A stretch of 64,000 nt of DNA from Lachnospiraceae bacterium (GCA_910575555.1 CAJTFX010000010.1:62001-126000); one strand, 5' to 3'. Counted from the first letter of the stretch, positions 38,489-47,630 are shown. Made by a program: numbers and translations. The notes: generated by a model from the sequence alone, not told the origin.

Positions 38489-38755
38489 TTATCCACGTTA
38501 TCCACATTCAAATGGGGAAAACTTTCCATTTTGGATGTGGATTTTTATGTTTACATAAGATAATTTTTTCCACAGACTGAATTTCCTGTTTTTTTCCGAT
38601 TTTATCGGATGCCGTGACGTTTCCATAAGTTTCAGGAACCTTTTTATCAACATTATCCACCCTTTCCACATTCCCCTGATCCCTTGATTTTACTGGATTT
38701 TCAGGAAAAATTTTGCTTCTCAATTTGATTTTTATGTGCTATACTTTAATCCACA
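38489..38755 (+). promoter_or_regulatory. Cluster of DnaA boxes between murC and the helicase-loader genes
   Basis: Two abutting boxes TTATCCACG (38489-38497) and TTATCCACA (38498-38506, perfect); TTTTCCACA (38566-38574); a second abutting pair TTATCCACC (38653-38661) and CTTTCCACA (38662-38670); TAATCCACA (38747-38755) at the predicted dnaD-operon start; and a weaker inverted box (38536-38544). All the stronger boxes point the same way. The gap has no gene. The cluster could titrate DnaA or let DnaA regulate the following replication genes. No clear AT-rich unwinding element or DnaA-trio run was found, so an origin is less likely. Confidence 0.75.
38737..38745 (+). promoter_or_regulatory. 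Extended -10 promoter before the dnaD-like gene
   Basis: TGCTATACT (TGn plus TATACT), with the start predicted near 38752, directly under the DnaA box TAATCCACA. No -35 consensus at 17 bp. Confidence 0.55.
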
Positions 38756-38870
38756 TTAAGAATTGCTGTGGGAGCTTTCACCTTCACAGTACGGATGGCC
38801 GCACGGCCCGCCGGTTGGCCGGCTGCGCAGAACGCAAGTTTACCGAACAGATAGTTCACTGGAGGATATT

Positions 38871-39944
38871 ATGGCAGACATTACATTACACAAAGACAAC
38901 GGAAATTCTACAACTGAAATTCCCAACCGCTTTATTGACGAATACATGACGAATGCCAACGGGGAATTTGTCAAAATATACTTATATCTTCTTCGCTGTA
39001 TGAATTCCCCGGACTGCAGTTTTTCCATTTCAAGGACTGCGGACAGGTTCGATCATACGGAAAAAGACATCCGGCGGGCTTTAAAATACTGGGAAAAAAT
39101 GAACCTGTTAAAATTAGAATATAACGAGGACAAGTCCATCTGCGGCATTTATTTCCTGGAATCCGATACCGTTTCCCCCAAGGACGATACCGTTCCCCTG
39201 AAAAAAGCAGAATCCGGGGCTTCTCCTGCCAAAAAGAAATCCGGCGTTTCTGAAAAGCCTGTCTACACTGCCGGCGACATGGCGGCATTTAAAGAGAAGG
39301 AAGAAGTGCGGGAGCTGTTATTCATCGCAGAAAGCTATCTGGGGAGACCTTTGACTGCCACAGACGTTCAAAGCCTGCTTTACTGGTACGACGGTCTGAA
39401 CCTCTGCGCAGACCTGATTATATACCTGATGGAATACTGTATTGCAGGAGGCCATTCCAGTCTGCATTACATGGAAAAAGTTGCCATCAACTGGAAAGAA
39501 GCCGGCATTGAGACAGTGGAACAGGCCAAACGCAGCGTAAATACCCACAGCAAGCTGCACTATGCAGTAATGAAGGCTCTGGGCATCCACGGACGCAGCC
39601 TGATTCCCGCTGAATCCGCTTACATAGAAAAATGGAGTAAAGAACTGGGATTTGGGCAGGATATGATTACTGAGGCATGCAGCCGCACCATACTTACTAT
39701 CCATCAGCCCAACTTTGAGTATGCCGACCGCATCCTTTTGAACTGGAAAAAACAGAACATCCGGACATCTGCCGACATCCGCAAAGCGGATGAATCCTTC
39801 CAGGCGGCAAAAACTGCTGAAAAAGCTGTCCGGCCTGCTGTACGCTCTGCCGCAGCAAACCGCTTCAACAGCTTTCCGCAGCGCACCTACAATCTGGATC
39901 AATTGAATCAGCTGGAAGCGGAATTATTAAACAGCGCACACTAA
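38871..39944 (+). CDS. DnaD-domain replication initiation protein
   Basis: 357 residues from the ATG at 38871 after TGGAGG; longer frames include the leader. Residues ~15-85 form a winged-helix DnaD N-terminal type (RFIDEYMTNANGEFVKIYLY, then a KDIRRALKYWEKMNLLKLEY wing). Residues ~150-215 and ~225-295 are two DnaB_2/DnaD C-terminal-type domains (AESYLGRPLTATDVQSLLYW; second copy ending ADRILLNWKKQNI). Such proteins act with DnaI/DnaC in loading the replicative helicase or in restart. A DnaC-type ATPase follows after 42 nt, the usual pairing in Clostridia. The YWYDGL and LNWK motifs are typical. Confidence 0.9.
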   Translation: MADITLHKDNGNSTTEIPNRFIDEYMTNANGEFVKIYLYLLRCMNSPDCSFSISRTADRFDHTEKDIRRALKYWEKMNLLKLEYNEDKSICGIYFLESDTVSPKDDTVPLKKAESGASPAKKKSGVSEKPVYTAGDMAAFKEKEEVRELLFIAESYLGRPLTATDVQSLLYWYDGLNLCADLIIYLMEYCIAGGHSSLHYMEKVAINWKEAGIETVEQAKRSVNTHSKLHYAVMKALGIHGRSLIPAESAYIEKWSKELGFGQDMITEACSRTILTIHQPNFEYADRILLNWKKQNIRTSADIRKADESFQAAKTAEKAVRPAVRSAAANRFNSFPQRTYNLDQLNQLEAELLNSAH

Positions 39945-39986
39945 TGCCCGCTTGAGATTCGGGCCTATTGATGGAAGGAGGCATTC

Positions 39987-41000
39987 ATGGCTTTAAGCAA
40001 CACCCAGTACAATACTTTAATCCGAAGCTATGAGGCAAAACAGCTTGAAAACCGCCATATTGTGATGAAACGGAAAGATGAGCTTTATCAGAAGTTTCCC
40101 CGGCTTACGGAGATTGATGAAACCATTTCCTCCGTCTCTGTGGCGCAGGCCAGGCGTCTGGTGGACGGAGACAACAGCGCCCTTGGCCGGTTAAGGGAGA
40201 TCCTTTCTGCGCTGACGGCTGAGAAAAAGCAGATTTTAACCGTCCATGGATACCCTGAAAATTATTTCGAACCCCCTTACCGCTGTCCGGACTGCAAAGA
40301 CACCGGATATATCGGCAGGGAAAAATGCCATTGTTTTAAACAGGCCGCCATTGATCTGGTCTATACCCAGTCCAATCTGCGGCAGACCTTAGAGCAGGAG
40401 AATTTTCAGCATTTCTCCTTTGCTTATTATTCCGATTCCCTGAAGAATCCTTCCACCGGATTAACCAGTCTTGCAACTGCAAAGCAGGCGGTTTCTCTCT
40501 GCATGGATTTCGTAGGCACCTTTGATACAGAATTCAAAAATTTGTTTCTGTACGGCGATACAGGTATCGGCAAAACCTACCTTTCCAACTGTGTGGCGAA
40601 AGAACTTCTGGATACCGGGCACTCAGTCATTTATTTTACCGCTTCTTCGCTTTTTCATATTTTTGAAAAAAATATTTTCGGAAAAGAAAAGGATTTCAGC
40701 GAAGACTATCAGAATATTTTTGACTGCGACTTACTGATTATAGATGATCTGGGTACGGAGCTTTCCAATTCCTTCACCACCTCCCAGCTCTTCCTTTGTC
40801 TGAATGAACGTATCCTGCGGCGGAAATCTACAATTATTTCCACCAATCTGAGCCTGAGCCAGTTAGTTGATACATATTCTGAACGGACGTTTTCCAGAAT
40901 TTCCAGCAATTATACAATGATTAAGCTGTTTGGAAACGATATCCGGATTCAGAAAAAACTGGGAGTTTCCAATGAGACTGCAACAAGCAAACACTTTTAA
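39987..41000 (+). CDS. DnaC/DnaI-type helicase loader ATPase
   Basis: 337 residues. An N-terminal ~100 residues include a zinc-binding Cys cluster (YRCPDCKDTGYIGREKCHCF), as in the N-domain of DnaI-like loaders. The C-terminal AAA+ domain has Walker A LYGDTGIGKTYLS (~residues 186-198), Walker B LLIIDDLGTE, and the sensor 1 motif IISTNLSL. It loads the DnaB-type helicase with help from the DnaD-like protein encoded 42 nt upstream. AAGGAGG precedes the ATG. Confidence 0.92.
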   Translation: MALSNTQYNTLIRSYEAKQLENRHIVMKRKDELYQKFPRLTEIDETISSVSVAQARRLVDGDNSALGRLREILSALTAEKKQILTVHGYPENYFEPPYRCPDCKDTGYIGREKCHCFKQAAIDLVYTQSNLRQTLEQENFQHFSFAYYSDSLKNPSTGLTSLATAKQAVSLCMDFVGTFDTEFKNLFLYGDTGIGKTYLSNCVAKELLDTGHSVIYFTASSLFHIFEKNIFGKEKDFSEDYQNIFDCDLLIIDDLGTELSNSFTTSQLFLCLNERILRRKSTIISTNLSLSQLVDTYSERTFSRISSNYTMIKLFGNDIRIQKKLGVSNETATSKHF

Positions 41001-41024
41001 TTTATATTTATGGAGGACATTTTA

Positions 41025-42209
41025 ATGCAGCGTAACGAAAGAAATTATGAAACAATTCCTGCCGGCGCTTTGGGTGTGATTGCACTGGAAAGCTGCCGGC
41101 CTCTGGGGGAAATGGTGGACGAGTACCTGGTGCGGTTCCGTGCGGAACGGCAGCATGAGCATGAGAATGACATTGCTTTCCGGGGATACCAGAGAGATAC
41201 CTATCTGATGGACTGCAGCACCCCGCGCTTCGGCACCGGAGAAGCCAAGGGCAGCATCCGGCATTCCGTCCGGGGCTATGACCTGTTTTTGATGGTGGAC
41301 GTTACCAACTACAGCATGACTTACACCGTTTGCGGTCACGAAAACCATATGTCTCCCGACGATCACTATCAGGATTTAAAGCGTATTGTAGCAGCAGCAG
41401 GAGGAAAAGCCAGGAGAATCACCGTCATTATGCCGTTCCTCTATGAGAGCCGTCAGCACAAACGCACCGGCAGGGAATCCTTAGACTGCGCCATTGCGCT
41501 GCAGGAGCTGGTGAACATGGGCGTGGACAATATTATCACCTTTGACGCCCACGATCCCCGCGTGCAGAACGCTATACCGCTCCATGGCTTTGAAACGGTG
41601 CAGCCTGCTTACCAGTTTATCAAAAGCATCCTGCGGGAAACCCCGGATTTGCAGATCGACAGCGATCATATGATGGTAATCAGCCCGGACGAAGGCGGTA
41701 CCAACCGCGCCGTTTATTTCGCGAATGTTCTGGGACTGGATATGGGAATGTTCTACAAACGCCGGGATTACAGCAAAATCGTAGACGGCCGCAATCCCAT
41801 TGTTGCCCATGAATTCCTGGGCTCTTCCGTGGAAGGCAAGGATGTGTTCATCATTGACGATATGATTTCTTCCGGGGACAGCATGATCGATGTGGCCACG
41901 GAGCTGAAAAAGAGAAAGGCCAACCGCATCTTCGTAATCGCCACCTTCGGGCTGTTTACCAACGGTCTGGAAAAATTTGACAAGGCTGTGAAAGAAGGCA
42001 TTATTTATAAAGTAGTGACCACCAACCTCACATATCAGGCGCCGGAGCTGCTGCAAAGAGATTATTATATCGACTGCGATATGAGCAAGTATATTGCATA
42101 TATCATTGATACGTTAAACCATGACACCTCCATCAGCGATCTGCTCGATCCCTATGAGAGAATTGAAGGTCTGGTGAAACGGTATAAGGCAGGGGAAAAG
42201 GTAAAATAA
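41025..42209 (+). CDS. prs: Ribose-phosphate pyrophosphokinase (PRPP synthase)
   Basis: 394 residues from the ATG at 41025; the GGAGG 9 nt upstream overlaps the alternative ATG at 41010. The PRPP-binding loop is FIIDDMISSGDSMIDVA (~residues 270-290), with ISPDEGGTNRAVYFAN and catalytic-flexible-loop KRRDYSKIVDGRN also seen. It is longer than the ~315-residue class I enzymes and belongs to the ~390-residue form common in Clostridia. It makes PRPP from ribose-5-P and ATP for nucleotide, His and Trp synthesis. A terminator follows. Confidence 0.92.
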   Translation: MQRNERNYETIPAGALGVIALESCRPLGEMVDEYLVRFRAERQHEHENDIAFRGYQRDTYLMDCSTPRFGTGEAKGSIRHSVRGYDLFLMVDVTNYSMTYTVCGHENHMSPDDHYQDLKRIVAAAGGKARRITVIMPFLYESRQHKRTGRESLDCAIALQELVNMGVDNIITFDAHDPRVQNAIPLHGFETVQPAYQFIKSILRETPDLQIDSDHMMVISPDEGGTNRAVYFANVLGLDMGMFYKRRDYSKIVDGRNPIVAHEFLGSSVEGKDVFIIDDMISSGDSMIDVATELKKRKANRIFVIATFGLFTNGLEKFDKAVKEGIIYKVVTTNLTYQAPELLQRDYYIDCDMSKYIAYIIDTLNHDTSISDLLDPYERIEGLVKRYKAGEKVK

Positions 42210-42223
42210 GCCTCTCTGCCAAA

Positions 42224-42281
42224 AAGGACTGTTGGAAAAACTTGTGCAATCATGCATCTAAACTTCTTTCCAACAGTCCTT
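42224..42281. terminator. Terminator between prs and the BceB-type gene
   Basis: AAGGACTGTTGGAAA (from 42224) pairs perfectly with TTTCCAACAGTCCTT (to 42281), a 15-bp stem with a 28-nt loop between convergent genes; T-rich sequence follows on the plus strand. Confidence 0.75.
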
Positions 42282-42311
42282 GTTCTTTACGGTTTGGTAC
42301 AGGCTCCTTAA

Positions 42312-44339
42312 TCAGCCCCTGCTTTTCTCTCCTACAATCCGGTAATAAGCCCTGGCCGTAATCCCAAATACGATTCCGTAAATTACTGCAAAAATTCCAA
42401 CCACGCTTACCGTACAGGCCGCAAACAATCCTGGATTTTTCATATTAAATAACAGCAGCAGCCGGTTCATCATGGGAAAGGCCATGGTAAGGTGCACGCA
42501 GGCCATCACCAGGGGAAGGAAAAATACCTTCAATATCTGGCTGTGGATGGCGGCTTTTACTTCTCTGGGGCTCATGCCCACTTTCTGCATAATTTCAAAC
42601 CGCTCTTTATCCTCATACCCTTCAGAAATCTGTTTGTAGTAAATAATCAGCACTGTGGCCATTAGAAATACAAATCCCAGAAAGATGCCCAGGAACAGAA
42701 ATCCGCCGCAGAAAATCATAAATCCTTCCCTCTGTTCTTCCTTCACAGCTAACCGTACAGCGAGATGCTCCTCTTCGGCCCTGCCCTGGTTATACCCGTC
42801 CACCAGTTCTTCCAGACGGACGGCGCAGTTTTTCAGCTGTTCGTCTGTCCCTGAAACATCTGCATACATATGGTAGTCTCTGCTGCTTGCCGAACTGCCA
42901 TAGATTTCCCTCTGCATCTCATTCAGTTCTTCCAAAACCTGTATATCTTTTACTACCACAAAATACCCGTCATAAATCACATTGCCGTCCAGGCCCTCCA
43001 TATCAAAATCCTTCAGGTATTCTTTGATACGGAAATTCCTTCCATTTATACTGTAAGCCTGCTCATTTTCATCTCCCTGTCTGACAGACACGAATATTTC
43101 ATCCTCCGCCAGTTCTCTCTGCTGATTTTCCTGCCGGTTATACTCATCTAGCGTGATCATTTCCAAAATACTGATTTCCCCTTCCGGAGTTGCCATGGCT
43201 CCTGGCTTTTCAATCCGCAAAACTTCTTTGGATTTCCACACAGTGACCGCCAGCGAAGTATATTCCACCGAATCCTCCACCGCCAGGCCGTTTTCCTCCA
43301 GGGACTGCAGAAACATCCCTTTTAACGCCTCTTTTTCTTCCTCTGAACGGACGCCGTATTCTGTCAGGGCAAAATCTTTGGGATACCGGTTATTGATGAT
43401 ATCCTCCACTCCCGCATACAAAGCCACCGTGCCTGATACCATAACCAGCACCATTGTGCTTAAAATACAGATATTGGCAAGTCCCACCGCATTCTGTTTC
43501 ATACGGTAAATCATGCCGGAGACAGAAATAAAATGCTTGGTGCGGTAAAAATACTTCGTGTTTTTCCGCATGATTTTCAATACTGCAATGCTGCCTGCCG
43601 TAAACAGGAAGTAGGTGCCGAATACCACCAGAAGCACCGCCACAAAAAACAGAAGCAGCGTGCTCACCGGATCTTCCGTTACAATGGCAATCCAGTAGCC
43701 AATTCCCAGCGCAGCCACACCCAAAAGCGCCAGAATCCACCGGGTTCTGGGTTCTTTTTCCCCATGATTTGCACTGTGAAGCAGTTCAATGGCATTGGCT
43801 TTTCGCACCTGAAACAGATTATAAACCAGGGTCATTGCAAATACTATGGCAAAGCAGACAGCCACATTTGCAATTCCCGCTCCGGAAACAGTGAACCCAA
43901 AAGGCACATCCAGGCCGGTAATGCGAAGCAGCGCCAGAACCACCAGTTTATAGAGAAGGATTCCCCCTGCCAGACCGCCTGCAATGCTTAAACTTCCCAC
44001 CATGCAGGTTTCCCAGAACATCATTTTTCCAATATGCTTTTTCTCCATTCCCAGGATGTGGAACAGGCCGAATTCCTTTTTCCGCCGTTTCATCAGAAAG
44101 CTGTTGGTGTAAAATAAAAAGATCACCGCAAAAATCATAATTACGCCGCACCCAAGGCCCATAATCATTTTCAAATCCCCGCCGCCGGGCATTTTTTCAA
44201 TTCCCTTATCCCCGGTCAGGGCCACCATAATATAATACATGGCTCCGATTCCTACGGCTGCCAGGATGTAAGGCAGATACAGCCTGCCGTTTTTCCTTAA
44301 ATTGCCAAAAGCAAGTTTTCCATAGAAAAATTTATTCAT
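42312..44339 (-). CDS. ABC transporter permease, BceB type (FtsX-like)
   Basis: 675 residues with ten membrane helices, FtsX domains at both ends and a large extracellular insert (~residues 310-520) between helices 7 and 8. This layout is that of peptide-antibiotic detoxification permeases (BceB, VraE, YtsD). The start is the ATG at 44339 with GGGGGTGG upstream; a GTG three codons earlier lacks spacing. It overlaps the end of the ATPase gene by 8 nt. With the BceS-type kinase and BceR-type regulator at 45.9-47.6 kb it probably senses and resists a lipid-II-binding antibiotic such as bacitracin. The ligand is unknown. Confidence 0.9.
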   Translation of the reverse strand: MNKFFYGKLAFGNLRKNGRLYLPYILAAVGIGAMYYIMVALTGDKGIEKMPGGGDLKMIMGLGCGVIMIFAVIFLFYTNSFLMKRRKKEFGLFHILGMEKKHIGKMMFWETCMVGSLSIAGGLAGGILLYKLVVLALLRITGLDVPFGFTVSGAGIANVAVCFAIVFAMTLVYNLFQVRKANAIELLHSANHGEKEPRTRWILALLGVAALGIGYWIAIVTEDPVSTLLLFFVAVLLVVFGTYFLFTAGSIAVLKIMRKNTKYFYRTKHFISVSGMIYRMKQNAVGLANICILSTMVLVMVSGTVALYAGVEDIINNRYPKDFALTEYGVRSEEEKEALKGMFLQSLEENGLAVEDSVEYTSLAVTVWKSKEVLRIEKPGAMATPEGEISILEMITLDEYNRQENQQRELAEDEIFVSVRQGDENEQAYSINGRNFRIKEYLKDFDMEGLDGNVIYDGYFVVVKDIQVLEELNEMQREIYGSSASSRDYHMYADVSGTDEQLKNCAVRLEELVDGYNQGRAEEEHLAVRLAVKEEQREGFMIFCGGFLFLGIFLGFVFLMATVLIIYYKQISEGYEDKERFEIMQKVGMSPREVKAAIHSQILKVFFLPLVMACVHLTMAFPMMNRLLLLFNMKNPGLFAACTVSVVGIFAVIYGIVFGITARAYYRIVGEKSRG

Positions 44340-45099
44340 GTTTTCCACCCCCTGTTGTGATCACGGTAAGGGTGTCGGAAATTTTCTGGTACATTTCCTC
44401 ATTGGTGCTGCTTCCTTTATAAATCTGATGAAATACCTGTCCGTCCTTGATAAACAGCACGCGTTTGGCGCGGCTGGCCGCCTGGGTGGAATGGGTTACC
44501 ATCAGTATGGTCTGGCCCGCCCCGTTGATTTCCTGGAACTGGGACAGCAGGCTTTCTGCCGCTTTGGAATCCAGCGCTCCGGTAGGCTCATCTGCCAGAA
44601 TCAGCTGCGGATTGGTAATCAATGCCCGGGCTACGGCTGCACGCTGTTTCTGGCCGCCGGACACCTCATAGGGATACTTTCCAAGTATTGCCTTGATGCC
44701 CAGTTTTTCCGCAATAGGCATCAGACGCACCCGCATTTCGTTGTAATTTTTCCCGGCCAGAACCAGTGGAAGAAAGATATTGTCCTGGATATTAAAATTA
44801 TCCAGCAGGTTGAAATCCTGAAATACAAAGCCCAGGTTCTCTCTCCGGAAGGCCGACACCTCCGAATCCCGCAGAGCCGAAAGGTTTTTGCCGTTTAACA
44901 TCACCAGTCCCGAGGTGGCTTTGTCCAGCGCTGCCAGAATATTCAGCAGAGTGGTTTTGCCGGAACCGGATTCTCCCATAATTGCCACATATTCTCCTTT
45001 TTCCACGGAAAAGCTCACATCAGTCAATGCCTGTACCTGGTTGCCTCCGAATCTGGTGGTGTATATTTTCTTTACATTGTTTACTTCTAAGATTGCCAT
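44332..45099 (-). CDS. ABC transporter ATP-binding protein, BceA type
   Basis: 255 residues: Walker A GESGSGKTTLLNIL (~39-52), Q-loop FQDFNLLD, signature EVSGGQKQRAAVARAL, Walker B LILADEPTGALDSKA and H-loop VTHS. The MacB/LolD/BceA-type spacing is evident. It energises the partner permease, whose gene overlaps its end. AAGGAGG precedes the ATG at 45099. Upstream on the minus strand lie a TATACT -10 and a BceR-like box. Confidence 0.93.
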   Translation of the reverse strand: MAILEVNNVKKIYTTRFGGNQVQALTDVSFSVEKGEYVAIMGESGSGKTTLLNILAALDKATSGLVMLNGKNLSALRDSEVSAFRRENLGFVFQDFNLLDNFNIQDNIFLPLVLAGKNYNEMRVRLMPIAEKLGIKAILGKYPYEVSGGQKQRAAVARALITNPQLILADEPTGALDSKAAESLLSQFQEINGAGQTILMVTHSTQAASRAKRVLFIKDGQVFHQIYKGSSTNEEMYQKISDTLTVITTGGGKHE

Positions 45100-45133
45100 G
45101 ATCGTCCTCCTTGTTTTCTGTTGTTCTGGTTAC

Positions 45134-45139
45134 AGTATA
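45134..45139 (-). promoter_or_regulatory. -10 of the bceAB-type promoter
   Basis: Minus strand TATACT, 35 nt before the ATPase start; no -35 consensus at 17 bp, as expected for an activator-dependent promoter. Confidence 0.55.
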
Positions 45140-45193
45140 CTGGAAGAAGAAAAGAAATGCCTTAGTTTTAGCTTACATTTTCCAGGGGATTCC

Positions 45194-45207
45194 TTACGGT
45201 TTTGTAA
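45194..45207 (-). promoter_or_regulatory. BceR-like response-regulator box
   Basis: Minus strand TTACAAAACCGTAA is an imperfect inverted repeat, TTACA-N4-CGTAA, matching the TNACA-N4-TGTAA sites of BceR-like regulators at all but one base. It lies about 55 bp upstream of the -10. Confidence 0.6.
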
Positions 45208-45378
45208 GATTTTCCTGATTTGCCTGCTCTGGAAACGCTCCCCGATATGGAAGCGCATTTTTCTGAATACTACTTGATTTAATTCCAATCCCATTGTATG
45301 ATTGACGGATACAGGCCAATACTCCTGTACCATTGTGAAATTAAAAGATTTATCTTATTCAACCAAGGAGGTTATCTT

Positions 45379-45912
45379 ATGATATTAACAAACTGCACCG
45401 CCGAGACGCAATTCGCAAATTTAGAACGGCTGTATCTGAAAACATTTCCCGAATCTGAGCGCAAACCTTTTTCCCTTATGCTGCAAAAAAGCAGGGAAGG
45501 CATTATGGAACTATTGGCAATCGAAGAAGAAACCGGCGCCTTCCTGGGACTTGCCATCACCATTTTATACAAGGATTTAGTTTTACTGGATTACTTTGCC
45601 GTTTCTCCAACTATGCAGGGACAGAATATCGGCTCCCGCGCCCTTCGGCTCCTGCAGGAGCGCTATACCGGAAAGCGGTTTATTCTGGAAATTGAAGATC
45701 CCAGGGAACATGCTCCGAATCAGGAAGAACGCATCCGCCGAAAGGCTTTTTATTTAAGAAACAACATGACTGTAATGCCTTACTATGTGAAATTATTTGG
45801 CGTTCCAATGCAGATTATGACAAATGGAACGGAGATTTCTTATGAAGAATATCATGAAATTTACCGAGAATCTTTTTCCAGGGAAATCAGTTCCAAGATC
45901 AAAAAATATTAA
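45379..45912 (+). CDS. GNAT-family N-acetyltransferase
   Basis: 177 residues from the ATG at 45379, after AAGGAGG. The GNAT core is readable: YLKTFPESERKPFS at the N-terminus, LVLLDYFAVSPTMQGQNIGS with the acetyl-CoA-binding Q/R-x-x-G-x-G/A region (GQNIGSRAL), and KAFYLRNN in the C-terminal part. Substrate unknown. It sits on the opposite strand between the BceAB and BceRS parts of one module, and its end overlaps the kinase end by 4 nt. That suggests insertion into the module rather than a shared function. Confidence 0.88.
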   Translation: MILTNCTAETQFANLERLYLKTFPESERKPFSLMLQKSREGIMELLAIEEETGAFLGLAITILYKDLVLLDYFAVSPTMQGQNIGSRALRLLQERYTGKRFILEIEDPREHAPNQEERIRRKAFYLRNNMTVMPYYVKLFGVPMQIMTNGTEISYEEYHEIYRESFSREISSKIKKY

Positions 45913-46916
45913 AACAGCAGCTTCACCTTCGTTCCCTTCCCCGGTTCTGATTCAATCAAAATCTTATGCCCCAGCTTCTCTAAAATTTTCTTTACCAGAT
46001 ACAGCCCGATGCCGGATGCCTTCTTATCGCTTCTGCCGTTATATCCGGTATATCCCTTGTCAAAAATTCTGGGAAGGTCCTCCGGCAGAATGCCGATGCC
46101 GGTATCTTCCACCACCAGGCATCCGCCTTCCATTCTGACAAAAATATCTCCTGCAGACGTATATTTGATGGCATTGCTCAAAATCTGTTCCAGAACAAAG
46201 GTCAGCCATTTTTCATCTGTCACTGCTTTTACCTGAAGAGGTTCATAATGAAGCGACAGCTTCCGGCGGATAAACATAGGCGCATATTTACGCACAGCCT
46301 GACGGACCATCCCGTCCAGTTCATATTCCTGCAGTACAAAATCATTGACGGAGCTGTTCAGGCGCAAATACTGCAGAACCATTTCCACATACTGTTCGAT
46401 CTTAAACAATTCTGACTCTATTTCCCGTTTCTGGATAAAATATTGTTTCATAAAATGAATTTCCCGGGATCTGTCCTGTTCCGGAATTTCCTGCTGCAGC
46501 AGCAGGTACATGGCAGCAATCGGCGTCTTAATCTGATGGGTCCACAGGGTAAAATAATCCGTCATTTCTGATTTTTCCTGCAGAATATCCCCCACCTGGC
46601 AGGTGCGCTCTATCTGGGCATTCTCCAAAAGCCTCTGATACAGCTGCTCCACTTCATCCTCCGGCTCTGGAAGCTTTTCTGTGCCCTCTTTTACCGCCTC
46701 AAGCTGCCAGGTAAGGGTTTCCACTTTTCTGCGGTAACGGACACTGTCTGCAGCCAGCACAATCACTGCAAGGGTCATACACAGCCCAATGGCGTAAACC
46801 GCCGGCTCCATAGGCATCTGGTAGAGAAACAAAACCACCGCAAAAATAATGCAGAACAGAACATACATAAAAATGCCGAGACGATGCCGCCTTATATAAG
46901 TTCTAATCCACCGCAT
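45909..46916 (-). CDS. Sensor histidine kinase, BceS type
   Basis: 335 residues. Two membrane helices in the first 60 residues with almost no extracellular loop, the mark of intramembrane-sensing kinases that depend on a BceAB transporter. DHp H-box with the phosphorylated His in WTHQIKTPIAAMYLLL (~residue 126), N-box LSNAIKYTSAGD, G1 VEDTGIGILPEDL, F-box and G2 KASGIGLYLVKKILEKLGHK. It phosphorylates the adjacent response regulator, whose 3' end it overlaps by 14 nt. Confidence 0.93.
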   Translation of the reverse strand: MRWIRTYIRRHRLGIFMYVLFCIIFAVVLFLYQMPMEPAVYAIGLCMTLAVIVLAADSVRYRRKVETLTWQLEAVKEGTEKLPEPEDEVEQLYQRLLENAQIERTCQVGDILQEKSEMTDYFTLWTHQIKTPIAAMYLLLQQEIPEQDRSREIHFMKQYFIQKREIESELFKIEQYVEMVLQYLRLNSSVNDFVLQEYELDGMVRQAVRKYAPMFIRRKLSLHYEPLQVKAVTDEKWLTFVLEQILSNAIKYTSAGDIFVRMEGGCLVVEDTGIGILPEDLPRIFDKGYTGYNGRSDKKASGIGLYLVKKILEKLGHKILIESEPGKGTKVKLLF

Positions 46917-47574
46917 ACCCGATTCCCTTTCTGGTCTTAATCATATCTACGACTCCGATTCCCTCCAGCTTTTTCCGCAGCCGGGCTACATTTACCGTCA
47001 GGGTATTATCGTCAATGAAGCTGTCCGATTCCCAGAGCCGTTCCATCAATTTATCCCTGGTTACAATCTTTCCCTTCTGCTCCAGCAATGCTTTTAAGAT
47101 TCCCATTTCATTTTTGGTAAGCTCCGCCTGTTCCCCTTCATAAGTCACAAACCCCCGGCTGCTGTCAAATATCATCCCCTTATGCTCCAACAGGCTGCTT
47201 TCTCCTGCAAAATCATAGGTTCTTCGAAGCATTGCCTGTATCTTGGCCTGCAGCACGTTCAGGTCAAAGGGCTTGGCCACAAAATCATCTCCGCCCATAT
47301 TGACCGCCATCACAATATTCATATTATCAGAGGCAGAAGAAATAAAAATAACAGGCACTTTGGAAATCCCCCGGATGGCGTCGCACCAGTGAAATCCGTT
47401 ATAAAAGGGAAGGGAAATGTCCATCAGCACAAGCTGGGGGTTTTCTTCCACAAACGTCTGCAGCACATCTTTGAAATCTTCTGTGCATACCACCTCATAT
47501 CCCCAGCTCTCCATATGTCTTTTTATGGCCTGCGCAATCACTTCGTTGTCTTCCACAACCAATAATTTATACAT
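46903..47574 (-). CDS. Response regulator, OmpR/BceR type
   Basis: 223 residues from the ATG at 47574 after AGAGGCGG; the longer frame has no site. Receiver: VVEDNE, phospho-Asp in LMDISLPFYNG (~residue 52), and Lys in DFVAKPFD. OmpR-type winged helix at the C-terminus (AELTKNEMGILKALLEQ and the recognition region NTLTVNVARLRKKLE). It probably activates the BceAB-type operon through the box at 45194-45207. It is first in the RS pair. Confidence 0.93.
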   Translation of the reverse strand: MYKLLVVEDNEVIAQAIKRHMESWGYEVVCTEDFKDVLQTFVEENPQLVLMDISLPFYNGFHWCDAIRGISKVPVIFISSASDNMNIVMAVNMGGDDFVAKPFDLNVLQAKIQAMLRRTYDFAGESSLLEHKGMIFDSSRGFVTYEGEQAELTKNEMGILKALLEQKGKIVTRDKLMERLWESDSFIDDNTLTVNVARLRKKLEGIGVVDMIKTRKGIGYAVD

Positions 47575-47630
47575 TTTTGCCGCCTCTTTTCCTTCTTTTT
47601 TATGGGATTTCATCCTTTGACAGTACAACA

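Noticed and set aside
38489-38755. Chromosomal origin oriC
   Set aside because: DnaA boxes are present, but I saw no clear unwinding element or DnaA-trio run, and neither dnaA nor dnaN is adjacent. Kept as a DnaA-box cluster only.
41010-41024. ATG at 41010 as the prs start
   Set aside because: It overlaps the GGAGG that is correctly spaced for the ATG at 41025.
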